From Deltaproteobacteria bacterium (GTDB taxonomy: Bacteria > Myxococcota > Myxococcia > SLRQ01), in NCBI GenBank assembly GCA_007128675.1, contig SKWY01000089.1, positions 1-5,977 on the forward strand: DNA of 5,977 nt, read 5' to 3'. The position numbers and the translations under genes were made by a program. Positions within the stretch are counted from its first letter, which is position 1; the number at the start of each line of letters is the position of its first letter. This document shows positions 1 through 4,699 of this stretch, one piece after another. Below the pieces are notes generated by a model that was given only the letters and a program-made list of their open reading frames with translations, was not told the origin of the DNA and searched no databases.

Positions 1-140
1 GGAACCCCGAAGAGCCATGCTAGAAACATCGCGACGATCGTCATGGCTCCATAGAACATGACGACGAAGAGTGAGTACCCTTTGCCTGGCGGCTCGAAAG
101 CAGGGTCGGGGCCGGAACTCTCATTATGATCACTCGTCAC
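1..140 (-). CDS. N-terminal fragment of a putative membrane protein (possibly CPBP-type)
   Basis: This partial gene reads off the left edge, and 46 codons are visible. Translation from GTG at 140-138 gives a hydrophilic Pro/Asp/Glu-rich leader of about 18 residues, then an uninterrupted hydrophobic stretch (GYSLFVVMFYGAMTIVAMF and onward) ending AWLFGV, which is a clear first transmembrane helix. The start is supported by GGAGG lying 6 nt upstream (positions 151-147) inside the end of pabB. The gene overlaps the pabB stop by 11 bp, so translational coupling is likely. An in-frame ATG lies at the start of the helix, but it would remove the leader and lose the good ribosome binding site. The pattern of a short soluble leader and an aromatic-rich first helix recalls CPBP (CAAX-like) intramembrane proteases. 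The catalytic EExxR and HxxxH regions would lie outside the window, so family membership is only a guess. That this is a real gene is fairly sure. Confidence 0.65.
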   Translation of the reverse strand, partial: MTSDHNESSGPDPAFEPPGKGYSLFVVMFYGAMTIVAMFLAWLFGV

Positions 141-1470
141 CGAGAACCTCCATCACCCGTCTGGCTTTGAGCAACAGCTCGGAGTACTCCTCGTCGCTCT
201 GACTATCGGCGACAAGACCTCCGCCGGCACCATACGAGACCTTCCAGGTTTCCTTGTCGCCTTTTGATGTCAGGGTCGCTGTTCGAATCGGCAGAGCAAG
301 AACCAGGTCTCCCGAGCAGGAGATTCGGCCCAGCGCTCCACAGTAGACGCCTCGAGTCGACGACTCTAGCTCTTCGATGTAGGTCATCGCGGACACCTTG
401 GGAGCTCCGGTGATCGAGCCACCCGGGTAGATGGCGCGCAAGAGGTCGTCGAGCGACCGGTCGGCTCGTAGCTGTCCATGGACCTCGGTTACGAGATGAT
501 GGATGCCGGGAAGCTTCAGGGGACACATGAGAGGAGATGCCCGAATCGTGCCCGGCTCGCAAACCTTGCCAAGATCGTTGCGGACAAGATCCACTATCAT
601 TACGTGCTCCGCCCGATCCTTCGAGCTATTGGCCAGGCGCTCTCGGCTCCTTGCATCTTCCGAAGGGCTCTCGGATCGTGGGGCGGTCCCTTTGATGGGA
701 GCGCTTACGACTCGTCGGCTTCGTGCATCGTAGGCGAGTAGTAGCTCTGGGCTCGCCGAGGAGATCACGACATCTTCCAGTTCCAGATAGCCGGCCCACG
801 GGGGCGGCGAGTGGCCGACGAGACTCTCATGAAAGGCAAGGGGGCTGCCAAGCCACTCACCTCGAACCTGAGTGGTGAGGTTCACCTGATAGACGTCGCC
901 TCGTCGAATCGCTTCCAAGATGGTCGAGTAGGCACGAAGGTATTCCTCCGAGGTCATGTCCAGCCGTGGCTCCCCCAAGGGTCTTCCAATGAGCCTGCGC
1001 TCTTCTTCGCAGCAAAGAGGATCGAAGAGCGCGTCGACGAGACCCCGCCAGTGCGTGCTCTCTTTGCAGAGTCGTCCTCCATATTTTGGATGCCACCACA
1101 AGGCGGACTCATACCTCGCTAGGTAGAGCCTGGGTGGCATCTCGGGTTCCTGGAGTCTTTCGGGGAGATGCTCGATTGCTCGACCGGCCTCGTATGTAAG
1201 TAGCCCTATCCAACCGGGATCCCCCGAGCCTGTGCCTTGCGAGCCCGAAAAACTAGCGGTTGAAGCTCGCAGAGCATCGAAAGGGTCCTCGGGAGCGCGG
1301 ACGAGGATTCGGTCGGAAGGAGAGGCTGTGATGGTGAACCAGCCGGTGCTTCCATCGCGAATGCAGGCTGCTCCCGGCAAGCGAAGCGCGAGTCGGCGAA
1401 GGGCCTCCTTGGGGACATCTTCCCGGTCAAGCAACGCTCCTAGGCAGGAGTCCTTCGCCGTGGCTACCAT
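130..1470 (-). CDS. pabB: Aminodeoxychorismate synthase component I (PabB type)
   Basis: The 446-residue protein belongs to the chorismate-binding family and has the usual length for PabB/TrpE proteins. PabB converts chorismate and ammonia to 4-amino-4-deoxychorismate in the p-aminobenzoate branch of cytoplasmic folate synthesis. Visible motifs in order are GDVYQVNLTTQ (191-201), SPELLL (240-245), PIKGTAPR (258-265), HVMIVDLVRNDLG (289-301), the HL pair near 325, YPGGSITGAPK (348-358) and GAGGGLVADS (414-423). The Lys in PIKGT (Lys260) marks PabB: TrpE normally has Ala there. Glu242 fits the catalytic Glu that precedes it. The first possible ATG is used, because an in-frame TAA lies 9 nt upstream. 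No Shine-Dalgarno sequence precedes it, so initiation may be leaderless. No pabA or pabC is visible; the amidotransferase partner must be elsewhere. The ORF is intact. TrpE is the main alternative and is disfavoured by the Lys. Confidence 0.93.
   Translation of the reverse strand: MVATAKDSCLGALLDREDVPKEALRRLALRLPGAACIRDGSTGWFTITASPSDRILVRAPEDPFDALRASTASFSGSQGTGSGDPGWIGLLTYEAGRAIEHLPERLQEPEMPPRLYLARYESALWWHPKYGGRLCKESTHWRGLVDALFDPLCCEEERRLIGRPLGEPRLDMTSEEYLRAYSTILEAIRRGDVYQVNLTTQVRGEWLGSPLAFHESLVGHSPPPWAGYLELEDVVISSASPELLLAYDARSRRVVSAPIKGTAPRSESPSEDARSRERLANSSKDRAEHVMIVDLVRNDLGKVCEPGTIRASPLMCPLKLPGIHHLVTEVHGQLRADRSLDDLLRAIYPGGSITGAPKVSAMTYIEELESSTRGVYCGALGRISCSGDLVLALPIRTATLTSKGDKETWKVSYGAGGGLVADSQSDEEYSELLLKARRVMEVLGDE
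147..151 (-). promoter_or_regulatory. Ribosome binding site GGAGG that decides the GTG start at 140
   Basis: On the minus strand GGAGG (151-147) is followed by six bases and then GTG. It sits within the last codons of pabB, ahead of the pabB stop at 132-130. It is the strongest Shine-Dalgarno match in the window and the main evidence that a second gene follows pabB with an 11-bp overlap. Confidence 0.7.
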
Positions 1471-1478
1471 GGGGCGGG

Positions 1479-1506
1479 GTTATCGCAGGGTGGGGCTAAT
1501 TCGCAA
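1479..1506 (-). promoter_or_regulatory. Candidate pabB promoter very close to the start codon
   Basis: On the minus strand TTGCGA (1506-1501) and GATAAC (1484-1479) are separated by 16 bp. Each matches four of six bases of the sigma-70 consensus. Only eight bases separate the -10 element from the pabB ATG, so transcription would start about two bases before it. This agrees with the missing ribosome binding site and points to a nearly leaderless mRNA. Both matches are weak and the call is tentative. Confidence 0.3.
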
Positions 1507-1514
1507 CGGACAAT

Positions 1515-1561
1515 TCGAGCTAGCGGGACAAAACACAGCTCGACTAGAGACCCTCGAGCTG
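1515..1561. repeat. Inverted repeat plus a third matching half-site
   Basis: CAGCTCGA at 1536-1543 and TCGAGCTG at 1554-1561 form a perfect 8-bp inverted repeat around a 10-nt centre. A third copy of the core, TCGAGCT, lies at 1515-1521, so three cores alternate in orientation between pabB and the rightward genes. It could be an operator or a small hairpin. The words are common in GC-rich DNA, so chance is possible. There is no T-run, so it is not a rho-independent terminator. Confidence 0.4.
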
Positions 1562-1592
1562 GAGAACGTATGAGCAGGTGCGGGAAGAGCGG

Positions 1593-1691
1593 ATGAGTAC
1601 TCCTTGTTCCTGCGGGTCCATGGAGATTTGCTCGTTGTGCAGCTTGGCCCATTGTGCAGGCATCCTTGACCAAGGGACGGCGGCCGCCTAG
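1593..1691 (+). CDS. Possible cysteine-rich 32-residue ORF (hypothetical)
   Basis: An ATG at 1593 opens a 32-codon frame ending in TAG at 1689-1691. The peptide begins MSTPCSCGSM and has Cys at residues 5, 7, 13, 16 and 21 and His at 20, that is a CxC, a CxxC and an HC pair, followed by an Ala-rich end. This spacing could hold a metal ion. The opening PCxCGS slightly recalls the SEC-C metal-binding motif, but the later Cys spacing differs and the resemblance may be chance. Only a poor purine-rich stretch precedes the ATG (GGGAAGAG, close to it), and no convincing promoter lies upstream. The proposed promoter of the next gene lies within it, the -10 hexamer beginning at the stop codon. It would end 45 nt before a DsbA-like gene. 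It could be a microprotein, a leader peptide or a chance frame; I cannot tell which. Confidence 0.2.
   Translation: MSTPCSCGSMEICSLCSLAHCAGILDQGTAAA
1635..1659 (+). repeat. Direct repeat TTGTGCAG, two copies 17 bp apart
   Basis: TTGTGCAG occurs at 1635-1642 and again at 1652-1659, just upstream of the proposed -35 element at 1666. The copies lie in different reading frames of the small ORF that spans them, so coding constraint does not explain the repeat. The position suits an activator site, but no regulator is known and an 8-bp match may be chance. Confidence 0.35.
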
Positions 1692-1694
1692 GCT
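1666..1694 (+). promoter_or_regulatory. Sigma-70-like promoter for the DsbA-like lipoprotein gene
   Basis: TTGACC (1666-1671) matches the -35 consensus at five of six bases. It is followed after exactly 17 bp by TAGGCT (1689-1694), a -10 form often seen in GC-rich bacteria. The predicted transcription start is near 1701, which gives a leader of about 36 nt containing the ribosome binding site. The spacer holds the palindrome GGCGGCCGCC (1679-1688). This is the best promoter candidate in the window and may drive lipoprotein, proS and the DUF4388 gene together. Confidence 0.5.
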
Positions 1695-1724
1695 ACGCCC
1701 CTCGATTTTTGTACCTTCCAGAAC

Positions 1725-1728
1725 GAGG
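1725..1728 (+). promoter_or_regulatory. Ribosome binding site GAGG that supports the GTG start at 1737
   Basis: GAGG at 1725-1728 is followed by eight bases and then GTG at 1737. No ATG lies in frame between the proposed transcription start near 1701 and the lipoprotein signal peptide, so this site and the signal peptide together fix the GTG as the start. Confidence 0.55.
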
Positions 1729-1736
1729 TTGATTTC

Positions 1737-2876
1737 GTGAGAGCTTCGATCGAGGCCTATCTGGCCGCTTTTCTATTCTCATCCATGGCCATCGGGTTGG
1801 TGGCCTGTCCCGATCCCGAACGTCCCGCGGGCCCGTCGAGTCCGGCGAGTCAAGCTAAAGAAGCCGCTCGACCCGACGTGGGGGCGCCTGGGGCGGAGGA
1901 TCCATCGACCGTGGTTGCAATCATTGGCGAAGAAGAGGTGACTCTCGGCGAGCTCGATGAGGAGCTGGCCAGTGAGCTGCATCAGGCCAAGATGGAGCAT
2001 CGCCGCAATGTCTACGAGATGCGCCGGGGAGGCATAGACAGGATAATCGCGAAAAGGCTCTTTTCCGAGGAAGCCGAGCGTATGGGGCTGGAGGACGAGG
2101 AAGCATTCATTCGTGAGGCGGTCGAGAAGGGCACTCCGTATCCGAGCGAAGAGGAGGCGAGGGCCTTTTTCCAGCAGAACGAGCAGATGATGGGCGGCCA
2201 GGATTTCGAGGCGATGCAGGGAAGGGTCACTCAGTTCTTGCATCAGCGAAAGAAGCAGGAGAGGTTCAATGAGATTCTCTCGGGGCTTCGAGAGAAAGCG
2301 GACGTCAAGATCCTGCTCTCCGAACCTAGAGTGGATGTGGAAGCCAAGGGCCCCAGCAAGGGACCCGAGGATGCTCCGGTGACCATCGTCGAGTTCTCCG
2401 ACTTCCTCTGCCCCTTCTGCGCTCGCGGTAAGGAGGCCATGGACGAGATTCAGGAGACCTATGGAGACAAGGTGCGTTTCGTCTTCCGTCTTTTCCCGAC
2501 GCTCGAAAACGAGGAGGCGGTCAGAACTGCCGAGGCCGCCGTGTGTGCCGATATGCAGGGTTTCTTCTGGCAGATGCACGAGGCTCTTTTCTCGGCCGGG
2601 CGCGCATTCTCTGATGAGGACATCGTGGGTTATGCGGGCTCCATCGAGGGCCTGGATGTGGACGCGTTCAACAAGTGCCTCGAAGACGACGCTACGAAGG
2701 AGCGCATCATGAAGGATATCGCTGCCGGTCGATCCGTGGGGGTAGGTGGCACTCCAGCGTTCTTCATAAACGGTATCCCCGTGCTTGGAGCCCAGCCTTT
2801 CAAGACCTTCAAAGAGATTATTGACAGCGAGCTTCGCGAGGACGAGGAGCCGTCGACTGTCGCCGTCGACGACTAG
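1737..2876 (+). CDS. Lipoprotein with SurA-N-like region and DsbA-like thioredoxin domain
   Basis: The 379-residue protein starts at GTG, the only start consistent with the signal peptide. Residues 1-24 form a lipoprotein signal ending in lipobox LVAC (Cys24); Pro at +2, not Asp, suggests outer-membrane sorting. A Pro/Ala/Ser linker (25-57) follows. Residues about 58-195 are charged and helical and resemble the N-terminal chaperone region of SurA-type proteins, with opening VVAIIGEEEVTLGELDEEL. Residues about 210-365 are a DsbA/DSBA-like thioredoxin domain with the redox motif CPFC (225-228) and the cis-proline loop GVGGTPAFFING (335-346, Pro340). Two extra Cys, 270 and 314, could pair structurally. 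The tail is acidic. It probably acts as a periplasm-facing thiol-disulfide oxidoreductase or disulfide isomerase; the direction of reaction is unknown, and no DsbB or DsbD partner is visible. proS follows after 68 bp. The fold is confident, the SurA-N assignment moderate. Confidence 0.88.
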   Translation: MRASIEAYLAAFLFSSMAIGLVACPDPERPAGPSSPASQAKEAARPDVGAPGAEDPSTVVAIIGEEEVTLGELDEELASELHQAKMEHRRNVYEMRRGGIDRIIAKRLFSEEAERMGLEDEEAFIREAVEKGTPYPSEEEARAFFQQNEQMMGGQDFEAMQGRVTQFLHQRKKQERFNEILSGLREKADVKILLSEPRVDVEAKGPSKGPEDAPVTIVEFSDFLCPFCARGKEAMDEIQETYGDKVRFVFRLFPTLENEEAVRTAEAAVCADMQGFFWQMHEALFSAGRAFSDEDIVGYAGSIEGLDVDAFNKCLEDDATKERIMKDIAAGRSVGVGGTPAFFINGIPVLGAQPFKTFKEIIDSELREDEEPSTVAVDD

Positions 2877-2898
2877 CTTGCCCGTCATTGCCGGCAAG
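2877..2898 (+). other. Small stem-loop after the lipoprotein gene
   Basis: CTTGCC (2877-2882), immediately after the stop codon, can pair with GGCAAG (2893-2898) across a 10-nt loop. No T-run follows, so it is not a convincing terminator. It may stabilise or process a message running on into proS, or mean nothing. Confidence 0.25.
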
Positions 2899-2944
2899 GC
2901 TCCCTCGAAGGGCCTTCTCGAGCAGCCCAAATTGGAGAGGACTC

Positions 2945-4663
2945 ATGCGACAGTCCACGCTCTTCGCCCCGACTCTCAAGGAAGCTCCCAGCGACGCGGT
3001 AGTATCCAGTCACGTCTTCTTGGTGCGGGGCGGGTTCATTCGTCAGATCGCGGCGGGTATCTATGCGATGCTTCCCCTCGGATGGCGAGTGATTCGAAAG
3101 GTCGAGGGTATCGTCCGCCAAGAGATGGACGCGGTGGGGGCACAGGAGTTTCACCTTCCCGCCTTGCATCCTAGGGAGATATGGGATGCTACTGGCAGAT
3201 GGGAGGTGATGGGCCCCAACATGTTTCGCCTCAAGGATCGTGGAGGGCGGGACATGTGCCTCGGCATGACACATGAAGAGGTCTTCACGCACATAGCTCG
3301 CAACGAGCTGCGTTCGTACCGTGAGCTGCCACAGGTCTGGTATCAGATTCAGACCAAGTTCCGAGATGAGCCGCGGCCGAAATCCGGTGTTCTTCGCGTT
3401 CGTGAGTTCACGATGAAGGACGCCTACTCCTTCGACGTGGATCGAGAGGGTCTTGATGTTGCCTACGAAGCTCAACGCAAGGCCTACTGCAGGATCTTCG
3501 AGAGATGCGGCCTCGACTACCACCTCGTTCAGGCTCACTCTGGAGCGATGGGGGGTAGCGAGTCGGCGGAGTTCATGGTGCAAACCGATGCGGGTGAAGA
3601 CGAGGTTGCTTCGTGCCATTCGTGTGGTTACGCGGCCAACACGGAAACGGCCGTGAGTCGGCTGGAGCCAACGGAATCTTCGGAACCCAAAGTAGAGCCC
3701 TCTCGGTTTCCGACGCCAAACCTCAACACGATCGAGGAGCTCGCCGCGGCCCATCCCGAAAAAGCTCCGGCCCACAGGCAGATAAAGACTCTCGTGTATG
3801 TGGTAGACGAGAAGCTACATCTCGTATTGCTCCAAGGTGATCATGAGCTTTGCGAGGCCAAGCTCGAGTCGGTCACGGGCGGCGTAGAGGTTCGTCCAGC
3901 GCATCGTGACGAGATAAGAGACGCTCTTGGAGCCGATCCCGGTTCCCTGGGAGCTGTTGGGGTCTCGAGCCTACCCGTCCTCGTCGATAGTGCGCTGGAA
4001 GGACGAACCGAGATGGTCACCGGAGCGAATGTGGACGGTTTCCACATTGAGCATGTCTCTGTTTCAAGGGATATCCCCTCCGCCAAGTTCGCGGATGTCC
4101 GTCTGGTGAAGGCAGGGGAGGGATGCGCTAGGTGCGATGGCAAGCTAGAGGTTCTTCGTGCCCTGGAGGTGGGGCATATCTTCAAGCTTGGTACTCGTTA
4201 CTCGCAGGCACTACAGGCGACGGTGCTGGACGCGAAAGGCAACGAGGTCCCGATAGTCATGGGGTCATACGGCATCGGCATCGAACGTATCATGGCCGCG
4301 GCGGTCGAGCGTCATCACGATGACAATGGGATCATTTGGCCCCAAACGATAGCTCCCTTCCAGGTGCATGTGCTTGCATTGCAGCCTGGTGACGATGCTG
4401 TAAGAGCCATGGCGGAGGAGCTGTACCTGGGGCTTCTGGACGCGGGATACGAGGTTCTTCTAGATGATCGCGAAGAGCGGGCCGGAGTGAAGTTCAAGGA
4501 TGCCGATCTGATTGGAGCCCCCATTCGCGTCGCCGTTGGGGCCAGAGGCATGAAGAACGGGATCGTGGAGCTGAAGCGCCGCCGCGATGGGGAGCTGGTG
4601 TCGGTGGCGGCAGATCTCCCATCGGTGAGAACCGAGGTGGCCTCGAAGTTGGACGAACGATAA
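2945..4663 (+). CDS. proS: Prolyl-tRNA synthetase (bacterial type with editing domain)
   Basis: This class II aminoacyl-tRNA synthetase charges tRNA-Pro with proline in the cytoplasm. From ATG at 2945 it has 572 residues, the length of the E. coli enzyme. The frame stays open upstream to a TTG at 2888, but the family N-terminus (MRQSTLFAPTLKEAPSDA) and GGAGAGG at 2934-2940 fix the start. Visible parts are the class II core with MTHEEVFT (108-115), motif 2 (FRDEPRPKSGVLRVREFTMKD, about 139-159), the INS editing domain (about 255-385) with KTLVY (Lys281, matching the editing Lys279 of E. coli), GDHEL (298-302) and PGSLG (332-336), motif 3 GSYGIGIERIM (440-450), and the anticodon-binding domain (about 470-572) with LLDDREERAGVKF. 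CxxC pairs at 224/227 and 394/397 flank the editing domain and could bind zinc together; E. coli ProRS lacks them. Nothing suggests truncation. Confidence 0.97.
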   Translation: MRQSTLFAPTLKEAPSDAVVSSHVFLVRGGFIRQIAAGIYAMLPLGWRVIRKVEGIVRQEMDAVGAQEFHLPALHPREIWDATGRWEVMGPNMFRLKDRGGRDMCLGMTHEEVFTHIARNELRSYRELPQVWYQIQTKFRDEPRPKSGVLRVREFTMKDAYSFDVDREGLDVAYEAQRKAYCRIFERCGLDYHLVQAHSGAMGGSESAEFMVQTDAGEDEVASCHSCGYAANTETAVSRLEPTESSEPKVEPSRFPTPNLNTIEELAAAHPEKAPAHRQIKTLVYVVDEKLHLVLLQGDHELCEAKLESVTGGVEVRPAHRDEIRDALGADPGSLGAVGVSSLPVLVDSALEGRTEMVTGANVDGFHIEHVSVSRDIPSAKFADVRLVKAGEGCARCDGKLEVLRALEVGHIFKLGTRYSQALQATVLDAKGNEVPIVMGSYGIGIERIMAAAVERHHDDNGIIWPQTIAPFQVHVLALQPGDDAVRAMAEELYLGLLDAGYEVLLDDREERAGVKFKDADLIGAPIRVAVGARGMKNGIVELKRRRDGELVSVAADLPSVRTEVASKLDER

Positions 4664-4699
4664 GATGCTCGCCTGCTGACAACTGGTCTCGAGGCGCCA

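Noticed and set aside
1570..1596. Eight-residue ORF with GGAG upstream, overlapping the Cys-rich frame by ATGA
   Set aside because: It is too short to assess, and no promoter is evident. It could matter only if the Cys-rich ORF is shown to be translated.
1464..1673. Minus-strand 69-codon frame upstream of pabB, overlapping its ATG by 7 bp
   Set aside because: It needs a TTG start with no ribosome binding site, has low-complexity content with no recognisable pattern, and covers the divergent promoter region. Coupling to pabB is conceivable but unsupported.
2907..2929. CTCGA...TCGAG stem between the lipoprotein gene and proS as a terminator
   Set aside because: It is a short stem with poor inner pairing and no T-run; it does not separate the two genes convincingly.
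1779..2930. Open minus-strand frame of 383 codons opposite the lipoprotein gene
   Set aside because: It is an antisense shadow: the plus-strand frame has a signal peptide, lipobox, CPFC and cis-Pro loop, while this one has no recognisable motif and follows the codon bias of the opposite strand.
2888..2944. Nineteen-residue N-terminal extension of ProRS from TTG at 2888
   Set aside because: The extension is Arg/Pro-rich and unlike the family, while ATG 2945 has a good ribosome binding site and gives the standard length of 572.
2885..3775. Open minus-strand frame of 296 codons opposite proS
   Set aside because: It lies antisense to strongly conserved ProRS motifs and shows no domain of its own.
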